From Alphaproteobacteria bacterium (GTDB lineage: Bacteria > Pseudomonadota > Alphaproteobacteria > UBA828): DNA of 23,802 bases. The position numbers were made by a program, and so were the translations under genes. Numbering within the stretch: position 1 is the stretch's first letter; each line of letters begins with the position of its first letter. The notes under the pieces are model-generated. The model was not told where the DNA came from, did no database searches, and worked only from the letters and a program-made list of their open reading frames with translations. Of this stretch, positions 13,609 to 23,225 are shown one piece after another. The DNA is taken from assembly GCA_022826345.1 (NCBI GenBank), contig JAJDVB010000009.1:1-23802 (forward strand), given 5' to 3'.

Positions 13609-14839
13609 GATCTTCGAGCCTCCCGATGGGGCCGAGAGCGGAGACTGTGGGCCGGCCTCCCTGCAGGATGCGGTACGCGGTGCGTTGCACTGCCTCGCGG
13701 TCGACCGCATCGACGCGCTCGATCAACTCGGCGACCGTGAGCGGCCGGCCGAACAGCAGGATGTGGCGGCCCAGCCGCTCCGCCCGCGCCTGGGTGCTCT
13801 CGAGCGACATCAGAAGCCCGGCCTTGAGCTGGGCGCGGGCGCGGGCGACCTCCTCGTCGCCCACCGTGGTGCACGCGTTGACCAGCTCGTCCGCCATCAC
13901 CGGGATCAGCTCGGCAAGCTCGTCCTCGCCGGCGCCGGCGTAGACGCCGAAGATGCCGCCGTCGGCGTAGCTGGAGGCGAAGGTGAAGACCGAGTAGGCG
14001 AGGCCGCGCCGCTCCCGGATTTCCTGGAAGAGCCGCGACGACATGCCGCCGCCGAGCAACGTCGACATCACCTGCAGCGCGTAGAAATCCTCGTCGTCGT
14101 AGGCGAGGCCGTCGAAGCCCACGATCAGGTGCGCCTGCTCCAGGTCGCGCGCGATGCGGCAGTCGCCGCCGCCGTAGACCGCAGCCGCGGGCACCGGCAC
14201 GGGGCCTTCGGGCAGCGCGGTGAAAGCTGCCTCCGCCGCCTGGACGAGGGCGTCGTGATCGACCCGCCCCGAGCCTACCAGCACCATGCGCGCCGCCCGG
14301 TAGTGCGCCCCCATGTAGGCCGCGAGCGCCTCGCACGAATAGGAGCCCACGCGCTCGGGCGGGCCGAGGATTGTGCGGCCGATGGGCTGGTCGGGATAGG
14401 CGGTCTCCTGAAAGCGGTCGAACACGAGGTCGTCCGGCGTGTCGTTGACCTGCGCGATCTCCTGGATCACCACCGCGCGCTCGCGCTCCAGCTCCTCCTC
14501 ATCGAAGGTCGAGTGCTGGAGGATGTCCGCCAGCAGGTCGAGCGCGAGCGGCACGTCCTCCTTCATCACCTTGGCGTAGTAGGCCGTGGTCTCCCTGGAT
14601 GTGTAGGCGTTGAGATGGCCGCCCACCGCCTCGATCTCCTCGGCGATGTCGCGGGCGCTGCGCCGCTCAGTGCCCTTGAAGGCCATGTGCTCCAGCAGGT
14701 GCGAGAGCCCGTTGGTCTCTTCGCTCTCGCAGCGCGCGCCGACATCGACCCAGAGCCCGACCGAGGCCGTCTCCACGTGTTCCACGGGATCGCTGACCAC
14801 CCTGAGCCCGTTGGCGAGCGGCGTGATCTGCACGCTCAC
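13580..14839 (-). CDS. M16-family zinc metallopeptidase (processing-peptidase type)
   Basis: 419 aa. The inverted zinc motif H-x-x-E-H is seen as HLLEH (H47, E50, H51) in GLSHLLEHMAFKGT, with the third ligand E127 exactly 76 residues on, so the enzyme should be active. Typical next elements are EIEAVGGHLNAYTSRETTAYYAKV and the C-terminal-domain motif GGGMSSRLFQEIRERRGLAYSV. Length (about 420 aa) fits single-chain bacterial members related to mitochondrial processing peptidase beta and YmxG. There is no signal peptide, so it is probably cytoplasmic. ATGA overlap with thrC (14836-14839) shows translational coupling; the thrC-M16 pairing is common in Alphaproteobacteria. Physiological substrates are unknown. 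Confidence 0.93.
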   Translation of the reverse strand: MSVQITPLANGLRVVSDPVEHVETASVGLWVDVGARCESEETNGLSHLLEHMAFKGTERRSARDIAEEIEAVGGHLNAYTSRETTAYYAKVMKEDVPLALDLLADILQHSTFDEEELERERAVVIQEIAQVNDTPDDLVFDRFQETAYPDQPIGRTILGPPERVGSYSCEALAAYMGAHYRAARMVLVGSGRVDHDALVQAAEAAFTALPEGPVPVPAAAVYGGGDCRIARDLEQAHLIVGFDGLAYDDEDFYALQVMSTLLGGGMSSRLFQEIRERRGLAYSVFTFASSYADGGIFGVYAGAGEDELAELIPVMADELVNACTTVGDEEVARARAQLKAGLLMSLESTQARAERLGRHILLFGRPLTVAELIERVDAVDREAVQRTAYRILQGGRPTVSALGPIGRLEDHDSIAARFA

Positions 14840-16251
14840 GCCACACGCTCCCGCTGCGGCGCGTGGACCCGGTCGCGAACGAAGCGCGTGAGCAGGGCCG
14901 CATCCACAGGCAGCTCAGTCACCCTTTCCGGTTTCGCCGCGAGCGCCGCGAGCCTGGGCGGGAGCGCCGGGCGAACGCCGATGGCGCGCTCGATGGCGTC
15001 GGGGAACTTGGCGGCGTGGGCGGTCGCCAAGCTCAGCATCGGTCCCGTGCCGGAGCCGTGGAGGCGGGCGGCGTGAACGCCTGCCGCGCTGTGCGGGTCG
15101 ATCATGCGGCCGCAGGTGCGCCACACGTCCGCGATGGTGGCGAGGCAGGCGTCGTCGTCGGCACGCGCGGCGGCGAAGGCGACCTTGGCCTGTGCCAGCC
15201 GGGCGCCGCGCAGGGTGAACTCACCATGCTCGGTAAGCTCGGCCATCAGCGCACGCACGGCAGCGCCGTCGCGGCCCGAGAGGTCGGCCAGCAGCCGCTC
15301 GAAGTTGCTCGCAACCTGGATGTCCATGCTGGGGCTCAGTGTGCTGTGGACCGTCCCCTTGCGGTAGAGGCCGGTCTCGAAGAAGCGGGCGAGAATGTCG
15401 TTCCGGTTTGTGGCGACCATGAGGCGTTCGATCGGCACGCCCATCTGCCGCGCCGCGTAGCCGGCATAGACGTTGCCGAAGTTGCCGGTGGGCACGGTGA
15501 ACGAAACCGCGCGAGCAGGCGCGCCCAAGGCCAAAGCCGCGTACACGTAGTAGGCGGTCTGCGCCGCGACCCGGGCCCAGTTGATCGAGTTGACCGCGGC
15601 GAGCCCGATTTCGTCGCGAAGCGTGAGGTCGGCGAAGAGCGCCTTCACCAGCGCCTGGCAGTCGTCGAAGGTGCCGGCGATGGCGACGTTGTGGACGTTG
15701 GGCTCGGCCGCCGTCGTCATCTGGCGCCGCTGCATCTCGGAGACTCGGCCCGCCGGGTGGAGCACGACCACCGAGAGCGCCTCGCGGCCGCGGAAGGCTT
15801 CGATCGCCGCGGCCCCCGTGTCGCCCGAGGTCGCGGCCAGGATCGTCGCCGTCCGCCCACGCTTCGCCAGCACCGCGTCCAGCAGGCGCGCCACCATCTG
15901 CAGCGCAAAGTCCTTGAAGGCGAGCGTGGGGCCGTGGAAGAGCTCCAGCAGCCACTGGTCGGGGCCGAGCTGCACCAACGGCGCCGTCGCGGGGTGGTCG
16001 AAGCCGGCGTAGCTCTCCGCAGCGATCTCCGCGAGCTGCGTGCGCGAGAAGGCGCGCCCGGTGAACTCTGCCATGACGGCTGCGGCGACGTCGGCGTAGG
16101 GCCGGCCGCGGAGCGCCGCGAGCGCATCGGCGTCGAGGACCGGCCAGCGCTCAGGGATATAGAGGCCGCCGTCGCGCGCGAGACCCTGGAGCAGGGCGTG
16201 TTCGAACGAGACCGTCTGCCCTCCGGTCTGCCGCGTGCTGATGTAGCGCAA
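14836..16251 (-). CDS. thrC: Threonine synthase
   Basis: 471 aa. It converts O-phosphohomoserine to threonine with PLP. Seen: the N-terminal MRYISTRQTG and LQGLARDGGLYIPE motifs of the ThrC type found in proteobacteria, the PLP-lysine region FHGPTLAFKDFALQMVARLL (K113), the phosphate-binding ATSGDTGAAA loop, and FTVPTGNFGNVYAGYAARQMG. The start codon is TTG at 16251, with GGAGAG six bases upstream; the first residues fit the family well, so TTG is preferred. It is the first gene of the thrC - M16 - tusA - GNAT operon and is divergent from the peptide transporter. A good promoter lies about 45 bases upstream. Confidence 0.95.
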   Translation of the reverse strand: MRYISTRQTGGQTVSFEHALLQGLARDGGLYIPERWPVLDADALAALRGRPYADVAAAVMAEFTGRAFSRTQLAEIAAESYAGFDHPATAPLVQLGPDQWLLELFHGPTLAFKDFALQMVARLLDAVLAKRGRTATILAATSGDTGAAAIEAFRGREALSVVVLHPAGRVSEMQRRQMTTAAEPNVHNVAIAGTFDDCQALVKALFADLTLRDEIGLAAVNSINWARVAAQTAYYVYAALALGAPARAVSFTVPTGNFGNVYAGYAARQMGVPIERLMVATNRNDILARFFETGLYRKGTVHSTLSPSMDIQVASNFERLLADLSGRDGAAVRALMAELTEHGEFTLRGARLAQAKVAFAAARADDDACLATIADVWRTCGRMIDPHSAAGVHAARLHGSGTGPMLSLATAHAAKFPDAIERAIGVRPALPPRLAALAAKPERVTELPVDAALLTRFVRDRVHAPQRERVA

Positions 16252-16295
16252 GCCGCGCTCTCCGTGCTGGTGCGCCCTCGTCCCGCCCTGGCCAG

Positions 16296-16323
16296 ACTAT
16301 ACGCGCCCGCCGCCGGCCGGCAA
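16296..16323 (-). promoter_or_regulatory. Promoter of the thrC operon
   Basis: On the minus strand TTGCCG (16323-16318) and TATAGT (16301-16296) are 16 bases apart. Transcription would start near 16289, giving a leader of about 38 bases before the TTG start of thrC. Confidence 0.5.
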
Positions 16324-16355
16324 GGAACCGCCGTGCTCGGTGGGAATTTCGCCAT

Positions 16356-16384
16356 TTGGCCGGGGCGCCCGAGGGTTGTACGCT
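16356..16384 (+). promoter_or_regulatory. Possible promoter of the peptide transporter operon
   Basis: TTGGCC (16356-16361) and TACGCT (16379-16384) with a 17-base spacer; start expected near 16391, about 64 bases before ATG 16455. The match to consensus is only moderate. It sits back to back with the thrC promoter. Confidence 0.35.
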
Positions 16385-16454
16385 GCGCCCGCGGCCTGGG
16401 GCGGCCACCGAGCCGGCCAGCGGCGCGCATGAGCGATTCAAGGGAGACACACAC

Positions 16455-18059
16455 ATGCTTCGATCGTTGCGAACGGTGGCCCTGGCAGGCGCCGCCACGG
16501 TGGCCGGTGCCGCGTTGGCGCTGGGCGCTCTCGACACCAAACCCGCCAAGGCCGAAAGCGGTGGCACGCTGATCTGGTCGATCCCGGCGGCGATGAGCCT
16601 GTTCGACCCGCCGCAGTCCTGCGGTTGGCTCACTAAGAACGCCACCCACATGATCTTCGACGGCTTGGTCGAGCTTGAGCTCGGCAAGCCCGAGAAGGGG
16701 TGGGCGACGCTCCGGCCGGCACTCGCCGAGTCCTGGACCGTCTCCGAGGACGGCAAGACCTACACCTTCCACCTGCGCAAGGGCGTGAAGTTCCACGACG
16801 GCACGCCGTTCAACGCCGAGGTGGCGAAGTGGAACTACGACCGCTTCTCCAACCCCGACGCGCCGCAGTACAACTCGGTCGCCAATGCCTACTTGAACTT
16901 CTACGCGCGCTGGATCGCGTCCAGCCGCGTGGTCGACGAGCACACCTTCGAGATCGTGCTCACCCAGCCGCACTACGAGTGGCTGCAGATCGGCCAGTCC
17001 TCCTGCGGGCAGCCAGAGATGATCAGTCCGACCGCGTGGGAGATTCACGGCGATCAGGACATCGCGCTCCACCCGGTCGGCACCGGGCCGTTCAAGTTCG
17101 TCGAGCGTGAGATCGACGTGATGGTCGTGCTCGAGCGCAACGAGGACTATTACGGTGAGCCGGCGAAGCTCGACTACATGGTCTATCGCCAGATCACCGA
17201 CCCGGCGACCCGCATCGCCGCGCTCAGGGCCGGCGAGATCAACATGGTCACCGAGCCCACCTGGGACGAGATCGAGAACCTCGTGGACGAGGGTTTCCAG
17301 CTTCTGCTGCAGCCCAACGTGCCCTCGGTCTGGTACGCCGCGTTCAACATGAAGCACCCCGCGCTTCAGGACGTGCGCGTGCGCAAGGCGATCAACATGG
17401 CGATCGACCGTGAGGGCGTGGCCCGCGAGGTGCTGAGAGGCACCGGCAAGGCCGAGCACGGCATGCTCTCCGCCGGCACCTTCGCCTACGATCCCAACTA
17501 CAATCCCTATCCCTACGACCCCGAGGGCGCAAAGGCGCTGCTGGCCGAGGCCGGTTACGGGGACGGTGGACTCGAGCTCACCTTCGAGATCTTCGACTAC
17601 GGCTGGAACGAGGCTTGGGAGAAGTGGATGCAGCGCGACCTCAAGAAGGTCGGCATCGATCTCAAGCTGGAGAAGCTGGAGTGGATGACCTATCTCGGCA
17701 AGTGGCTCCAGGGCATGCCGGAGACCGTGGCGATGAACAGCATGGGCTGGGGCTGGTCGGTGCCTTACTGGACCGCCCACGCCACCCGTTGCGACCATCA
17801 CCCGCCGAACGGCATCAACGGCGGCTGGTACTGCAACGAGAAGGTCGATGCGCTCTATCAGCAGGCGATCCAGACCGAGGATCAGGCTGAGGCCACGAAG
17901 CTCTATCGCGAGGCCAACCGCATCATCATGGAAGAGGACGTCGCCTTCGTGCCGGTGTTCAGCTACCACAATCCGATCATTCTGGCGCCCAACGTGAAGG
18001 GCTTCGTGAACGGTCAGGAGAACTGGTACGACTACACCCTGCCCTGGGTTGAGGAGTAG
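16455..18059 (+). CDS. Periplasmic peptide-binding protein of a Dpp/Opp-type ABC transporter
   Basis: 534 aa from ATG 16455, with AGGGAG before it; the frame upstream lacks coding character. A Sec signal peptide (MLRSLRTVALAGAATVAGAALALGAL..., ending near KAES, about residue 30-35) leads to a family-5 solute-binding protein (SBP_bac_5). Marks seen: GGTLIWSIPAAMSLFDP, LAESWTVSEDGKTYTFHLRKGVKFHDGTPF (the usual 'yTFhLRkGVKFHDG' motif, in parts), NYDRFSNP, and GTGPFKFVER near the middle. It captures peptides or similar solutes and passes them to the DppBC-type permease. Ligand cannot be read. First gene of a five-gene operon with a long hairpin after it. Confidence 0.92.
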   Translation: MLRSLRTVALAGAATVAGAALALGALDTKPAKAESGGTLIWSIPAAMSLFDPPQSCGWLTKNATHMIFDGLVELELGKPEKGWATLRPALAESWTVSEDGKTYTFHLRKGVKFHDGTPFNAEVAKWNYDRFSNPDAPQYNSVANAYLNFYARWIASSRVVDEHTFEIVLTQPHYEWLQIGQSSCGQPEMISPTAWEIHGDQDIALHPVGTGPFKFVEREIDVMVVLERNEDYYGEPAKLDYMVYRQITDPATRIAALRAGEINMVTEPTWDEIENLVDEGFQLLLQPNVPSVWYAAFNMKHPALQDVRVRKAINMAIDREGVAREVLRGTGKAEHGMLSAGTFAYDPNYNPYPYDPEGAKALLAEAGYGDGGLELTFEIFDYGWNEAWEKWMQRDLKKVGIDLKLEKLEWMTYLGKWLQGMPETVAMNSMGWGWSVPYWTAHATRCDHHPPNGINGGWYCNEKVDALYQQAIQTEDQAEATKLYREANRIIMEEDVAFVPVFSYHNPIILAPNVKGFVNGQENWYDYTLPWVEE

Positions 18060-18081
18060 GGATCGCGGATAGCAGCGAGTG

Positions 18082-18108
18082 GGCCGCCGGGCGCAACGCC
18101 CGGCGGCC
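18082..18108 (+). other. Perfect 12-bp stem-loop between binding-protein and permease genes
   Basis: GGCCGCCGGGCG (18082-18093), loop CAA, CGCCCGGCGGCC (18097-18108). Only a short GCTTT follows, so it is likely a partial terminator or a 3'-end protector that lets the binding protein be made in excess over the membrane parts, as is usual in such operons. Confidence 0.65.
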
Positions 18109-18197
18109 GGCTGCTTTAGCGGTGCGGGGCAGCGCCGCAGCGACCGAGTGTTCGTCACCGTGATTGTTCGCTCACCGATGGGAGGCGCCGCCGCGCC

Positions 18198-19166
18198 ATG
18201 ACGCGGTTCATCGTCATGCGCCTCCTCACGATCGTCCCGATCATGTTCGGGGTGTCGTTCTTCGTCTTCATCCTGGCGCATCTCGCGCCGGGCGACGTCA
18301 CCACGACGCTGACGGGGCCCTACGCGACCGAGGAGACGCGCGAGCAGATCCGCGAATCCCTCGGGCTCAACGAGCCGCTGCCGGTCCAGTACGGCAAGTG
18401 GCTGAGCCACATCCTCCAGGGCGAGTTCGGCAAGTCCATCGCCAACCGGCGCATGGTCGCGGAGCTGATCTTCCCCAAGTTCGTCAACTCCGCGATCCTA
18501 GCGGTGACCAGCGCGGCACTGGCCTACGTCATCGGGCTCTTCGCCGGCATCTTCGCGGCGTCCAGGCCCTACGGCTATTTCGACCGATTCACCATCGCCG
18601 GCACCCTTATGTTCGGCAGCATTCCGCCCTACTGGTTCGGGCTGCTGCTGGTGCTGCTGTTCTCGCTGACCTGGCGCTGGCTGCCGGCGACGGGCATGAC
18701 CAAGATCTTCGGCGGCGGCGGGCCGATCGACGTGATCCTGCATCTGATCCTGCCAACCATCGCCGCGGGCGCGGCGCCCGCGGCGATCATCGCGCGCACC
18801 GTGCGCGCGACCATGCTCGAAATCCTGAGTCAGAACTACATCAAGGTCGCCCGCGCCAAGGGCATCCGGCGCGGCGTGATCCTGCGCAAGCACGCGCTCC
18901 GCAACGCGCTGCCGCCCATCGCCACCATCTGCGGCCTGCAGCTCGGCTACCTCTTGGGCGGCGTGCTCTTCGTCGAGGTGATCTTCGCCTGGCCCGGCAT
19001 CGGCTATCAGCTCTGGCAGGCGATTCAGGCGCGCGATATCCCCACCATACAGGGCGCCTCGCTCATCATCGCGGTCGCCTTCGTTCTGGTGAACCTCGCT
19101 GTCGACGTGTTCAACGCCTACACCGACCCGAAGATCCGCATCTCCGAGGGAGTGCGCTCGCGATGA
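18198..19166 (+). CDS. Peptide ABC transporter permease, DppB type
   Basis: 322 aa. The N-terminal MTRFIVMRLLTIVPIMFGVSFFVFILAHLAPGD is the classic first membrane segment of DppB/OppB. About six membrane segments are visible, and the ATPase-docking loop reads SQNYIKVARAKGIRRGVILRKHALRNALPP. It forms the inner-membrane channel with the next gene product. GGGAGG lies about 12 bases upstream of ATG, slightly far. The stop overlaps the next start by ATGA (19163-19166). Confidence 0.92.
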   Translation: MTRFIVMRLLTIVPIMFGVSFFVFILAHLAPGDVTTTLTGPYATEETREQIRESLGLNEPLPVQYGKWLSHILQGEFGKSIANRRMVAELIFPKFVNSAILAVTSAALAYVIGLFAGIFAASRPYGYFDRFTIAGTLMFGSIPPYWFGLLLVLLFSLTWRWLPATGMTKIFGGGGPIDVILHLILPTIAAGAAPAAIIARTVRATMLEILSQNYIKVARAKGIRRGVILRKHALRNALPPIATICGLQLGYLLGGVLFVEVIFAWPGIGYQLWQAIQARDIPTIQGASLIIAVAFVLVNLAVDVFNAYTDPKIRISEGVRSR

Positions 19167-20089
19167 CCGCCGAGCCGACCCTCCACGGCCAGTCAACGCG
19201 GCAGCGCTCCGCCGCCGAGCTCCGGCGCGAGAACCTCCACATCATGTGGCGGACGCTCACGCTCGCCTGGCACGCCTATGCCAAGGACAAGGCGGCGGTG
19301 GGTGCGCTGGTCTTCATGATCATCGTGGTGCTGATCTCCATCTTCGCGCCCTACATCAGCCCGCATGACCCGACCGAGGCGGTGGGCACCCGCGGCGGCC
19401 TGCCGGGGACCGACGGCCTGGTCCTCGGCGGCGACATGGACGGCCGCGACATGCTCTCCCGCCTCTTCTGGGGCGGGCGCGTGTCGCTGCTGATCGGCGT
19501 GGTGCCGACCGTGGCCGCCACCTTCATCGCCGTGGTGCTCGGGCTCTTCGCCGGCTACATCGGCGGCTGGGTGGACCAGGTGGTGATGCGCATCCTCGAT
19601 GTCTTCTTCGCCTTCCCGCTGGTGCTGCTCGCCATCGTCATCGCCGGCATCCTGGACCCCGGCGTCGCCACCCTGATCCTCTCCATCACCGTCGCGCTGG
19701 TGCCCTACATCTCGCGCCTGGTGCGAACCACCACGGTCTCGGTCAAGCAGGAGCCCTACATCGAGGCCGCGCGCGCCGGCGGCGCCACCACGCCCACCAT
19801 CCTCGCCCGCTACGTCCTGCCCAACATGCTGGCGCCGGTGATCGTCTACTCGACCACGCTGATCGGGCTGATGATGGTGGTGGGCTCCGGCCTCTCCTTC
19901 CTCGGCCTCGGCATTCAGCCGCCGGACGCCGACTGGGGCACCATGGTCTCCGACGGCCGCGCGGTGCTGAAGAAGGCGCCGCACGCGACCGCCTTCCCCG
20001 GCTTCGTCATCGTCATCGTGTCCCTGGCCTTCTCTTTCATCGGCGACGGGCTGCGCGATGCGCTCGATCCGCGCGCCAGGGTGCGTTGA
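19163..20089 (+). CDS. Peptide ABC transporter permease, DppC type
   Basis: 308 aa from ATG 19163, coupled to the upstream permease gene by ATGA. The open frame extends far upstream but there it is only the other frame of dppB. A soluble N-terminus of about 45 residues is followed by the first membrane segment (AVGALVFMIIVVLISIFAPYISPHDP), then the DppC hallmarks GTDGLVLGGDMDGRDMLSRLFWGGRVSLLIG (in parts), the EAA loop EPYIEAARAGGATTPTILARYVLPN, and GSGLSFLGLGIQPPDADWG. Pairs with the DppB-type permease. Confidence 0.92.
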   Translation: MTAEPTLHGQSTRQRSAAELRRENLHIMWRTLTLAWHAYAKDKAAVGALVFMIIVVLISIFAPYISPHDPTEAVGTRGGLPGTDGLVLGGDMDGRDMLSRLFWGGRVSLLIGVVPTVAATFIAVVLGLFAGYIGGWVDQVVMRILDVFFAFPLVLLAIVIAGILDPGVATLILSITVALVPYISRLVRTTTVSVKQEPYIEAARAGGATTPTILARYVLPNMLAPVIVYSTTLIGLMMVVGSGLSFLGLGIQPPDADWGTMVSDGRAVLKKAPHATAFPGFVIVIVSLAFSFIGDGLRDALDPRARVR

Positions 20090-20101
20090 GGGGAGGGCGC
20101 C

Positions 20102-21108
<1,007 letters not shown>

Positions 21109-21112
<4 letters not shown>

Positions 21113-22116
21113 GCGATATCACCACCGGCGGCGGCGCGAACGGCGGCGAGGGCCCGCTCCTCTCGGTCGAGGGGCTGGTCAAGCACTTCAAGCTCGACCC
21201 CAAGGGCCTGTTCGACGCGCCGCCCATCCTGCGCGCGGTCGACGGCGTCGATTTCGACGTGATGCGGGGCGAGACCCTTGGCCTCGTCGGCGAATCCGGC
21301 TGCGGCAAGTCCACCACCGCGCGCCTCGTCCTGCGGCTGATCGAGCCCACCGCAGGCTCGGTCACGCTCGACGGCGAGGACGTGCTGGCGTGTTCCAAGA
21401 AGGAGCTGCTGGCGCTCAGGCGCGAGATGCAGATCGTCTTCCAGGACCCGCTCAGCTCGCTCAACCCGCGCATGTCGGTCGGCAACCAGATCGCCGAGCC
21501 GCTCCGCTTCCACGGCATCGGCGACAAGGTGGACCGCTTCGACCGCGCCCGCGAGTTCCTGGAGGTCGTCGGCCTCAGCTCGGACTATTACGACCGCCTG
21601 CCGCACGAGTTCTCCGGCGGGCAGAACCAGCGCGTCGCCATCGCCCGCGCGCTCATCCTCCAGCCCAAGCTGCTGATCCTGGACGAGCCGGTCTCCGCGC
21701 TGGACGTCTCGATCCGCGCCCAGATCCTGCGCCTCCTGATCGACCTGCAGGGGCGCTTCCAGCTCACCTACGTCTTCATCTCCCACGACCTCTCGGTGGT
21801 GAAGCGCTTCTGCAACCGCACCGCCGTGCTCTACCTCGGCCGCATCGTGGAGATTGCGGAGAGCGAGAGCCTCTACCGCGAGCCGCTGCACCCCTATTCC
21901 CAGGCGCTGATCAGCGCGATCCCCGAGGCCAACCCCGACGGCCCGCGCGCCGACTCCCTCGGCGGCCTCGAAGGCGACGTGCCGAGCCCGATCAGCCCGC
22001 CCGCCGGCTGCCCCTTCCACACCCGCTGCCCGCACCGCATGCCCGAATGCTCCGAGCGGACCCCGGTGCTCAAGGAAGTGAAGCCCGGCCACCAGGTCGC
22101 CTGCTTCCTGCATTAA
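21109..22116 (+). CDS. Peptide ABC transporter ATPase, DppF type
   Basis: 335 aa, last gene of the transporter operon. Walker A GESGCGKST (61-69), Q-loop Q112 in VFQDPLSSLNPRMSVG, signature FSGGQNQR (168-175; Asn where Arg is usual, otherwise normal), Walker B LLILDEP (188-194) and His226 in FISHDLSVV. The C-terminal PPAGCPFHTRCPHRMPEC motif is typical of DppF/OppF. The first 16 residues are Gly-rich and not conserved. With the four preceding genes this completes a full peptide importer. It is followed by GC hairpins. Confidence 0.93.
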
Positions 22117-22155
22117 AGAATCGGCATCGGACGAAGTATCTGCCATGGACGGGAA

Positions 22156-22208
22156 CCGGGCTGCGCAGCAGCCCGGAGCGCGCGACCGCGCGCCGCGCCG
22201 AAGGCGCG
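22156..22208 (+). terminator. Cluster of three GC stem-loops after the peptide transporter operon
   Basis: Three consecutive hairpins: CCGGGCTGC-GCA-GCAGCCCGG (22156-22176, nine pairs), GCGCGC-GACC-GCGCGC (22178-22193) and CGCGCC-GAA-GGCGCG (22194-22208). No T-tract follows. They probably end or protect the dpp transcript, Rho-dependently; they may also be an extragenic repeat. Confidence 0.5.
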
Positions 22209-22228
22209 TAGCCAAGCGAGCGGAGCGA

Positions 22229-22292
22229 GCGCCCGGCGACTGAGGGAAATGGTTAAACCCGCGCCCGGCGACTGAGGGAACTGATTAAACGA
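22229..22292. repeat. 32-bp tandem duplication
   Basis: Two direct copies starting with GCGCCCGGCGACTGAGGGAA, at 22229-22260 and 22261-22292, agree at 28 of 32 bases; GCGCCC starts again at 22293. It lies between the peptide transporter hairpins and the end of the Mu gp27-like gene, so it may be a junction scar or part of an extragenic repeat. Confidence 0.6.
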
Positions 22293-22303
22293 GCGCCCCC
22301 TCC

Positions 22304-23095
22304 TCACTTGGGCCCGAGGGACAGGATCGATGTGGGGCTGGTGCGATACACCCGCGGAGCGATTTCCGTCCAGGATTCATAGTGATTAGCCGGGCTCGAG
22401 TGGGATTCGCCGGGATTGTCCGGGACAGCGGGGAACTCTGCGGGATTCCACGGGTCCACCGGCACCGACGTCACGGTGCGGGGAGCAGGCGGCGGCGGGG
22501 GCGGATCGCCCTCCACCTCCGCCCGGATGATGGCGACCGCCTCCGGCGAGAGCCCGCCCTGGCCCTTGGCCCGGCCGGCGGACTTGGCCTTCTCCGCCTT
22601 CGCCTTCTCCGCTGCGCGTTCCCGGTCCTTGCGGAGCTTCTCGGTGGCCTCGATGCGCTTGAGGATGTGGGAGAGTCGGGCAAGCTCCTCCGTCGACACG
22701 GGCTCTTCCCGCGCGCTGAGATCGGCCATGGTGGCGAGCACCATCGTTTGCAGCGTCTCGATCAGGATGGGCCCGGCGCCGCCCTCCGGGCGCTCGCCCA
22801 GCGCGTCCACCCACGCCTTGATGGTGCGGTCGGTCTCCTGCTGCTTGCGGATCAGGTCGTGCATGTTCTTGGCGTAGCGGCCGACGGCCGAGCGCGAGCA
22901 GTCCTCGCCCCCCGCCCTGATGCGGGCTGTGATCTGGTCGATGGTGGCGCCGTCGGCGATGGCCTGATCGACGGCCTCGCGGAGCTTGGGCGGCAGACGC
23001 TTGACGGAGGAGCGACTGGATGCCGCGGCCGGCGTGGTCTGTCGGGTTTCGTTCTGCATGGCGTGGACGTGCTCGCGGGTGGTGTTGTGGCTCAT
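22304..23095 (-). CDS. Mu gp27-like protein (DUF3486), orphan phage gene
   Basis: 263 aa from ATG 23095 (MSHNTTREHVHAM); starts at 23170 or 23059 are also possible. The core resembles DUF3486: KRLPPKLREAVDQAIADGAT, then IDQITARI, SRSAVGRYAKNM, QETDRTIKAWVDALGERPEGG, and a helix around ILIETLQTMVLATMADLSARE. In Mu the gp27 position belongs to the DNA-packaging genes and is taken as small-terminase-like. A Lys/Ala/Glu-rich helix (KLRKDRERAAEKAKAEKAKS) and a long Pro-rich tail (DPPPPPPAPRTV) follow and are not typical of the family. No other Mu genes are in the window on either side, so it is either the end of a prophage remnant or a domesticated gene. Confidence 0.75.
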   Translation of the reverse strand: MSHNTTREHVHAMQNETRQTTPAAASSRSSVKRLPPKLREAVDQAIADGATIDQITARIRAGGEDCSRSAVGRYAKNMHDLIRKQQETDRTIKAWVDALGERPEGGAGPILIETLQTMVLATMADLSAREEPVSTEELARLSHILKRIEATEKLRKDRERAAEKAKAEKAKSAGRAKGQGGLSPEAVAIIRAEVEGDPPPPPPAPRTVTSVPVDPWNPAEFPAVPDNPGESHSSPANHYESWTEIAPRVYRTSPTSILSLGPK

Positions 23096-23171
23096 CCCGC
23101 AATGCTGCCCCACGCCGCCCACGCCCTCTACCGCACCATGGTCCGGGGAGTCGCGCACGCCCTCCCCCACT

Positions 23172-23201
23172 CGTCATGCGCGGACTTGATCCGCGCATCC
23201 A
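23172..23201 (+). repeat. REP palindrome 1
   Basis: CGTCATGCGCGGACTTGATC followed by CGCGCATCCA. The stem ATGCGCGGA / TCCGCGCAT has nine perfect pairs. A C-rich CTCCCCC precedes it, as in REP 3. Short extragenic palindromes of this form are common in Alphaproteobacteria. In frame it reads MRGLDPRIH, a well-known false peptide in annotations. Confidence 0.8.
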
Positions 23202-23225
23202 TTTCGGCCCCGTGCGGCGGCGCGA

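Noticed and set aside
15717..18410. Long minus-strand open frame of 897 codons
   Set aside because: It runs antisense through the peptide-binding protein gene and across thrC in another frame; composition is His/Arg/Asp-rich and low in normal motifs. It is a GC-driven shadow of well-recognised genes.
22156..22298. Hairpins and repeats considered as a CRISPR array
   Set aside because: Only two adjoining copies with no spacers between them; no cas genes in the window.
23176..23199. MRGLDPRIH-type peptide as the start of a gene
   Set aside because: This peptide is the translation of a REP palindrome and is a common false gene start.
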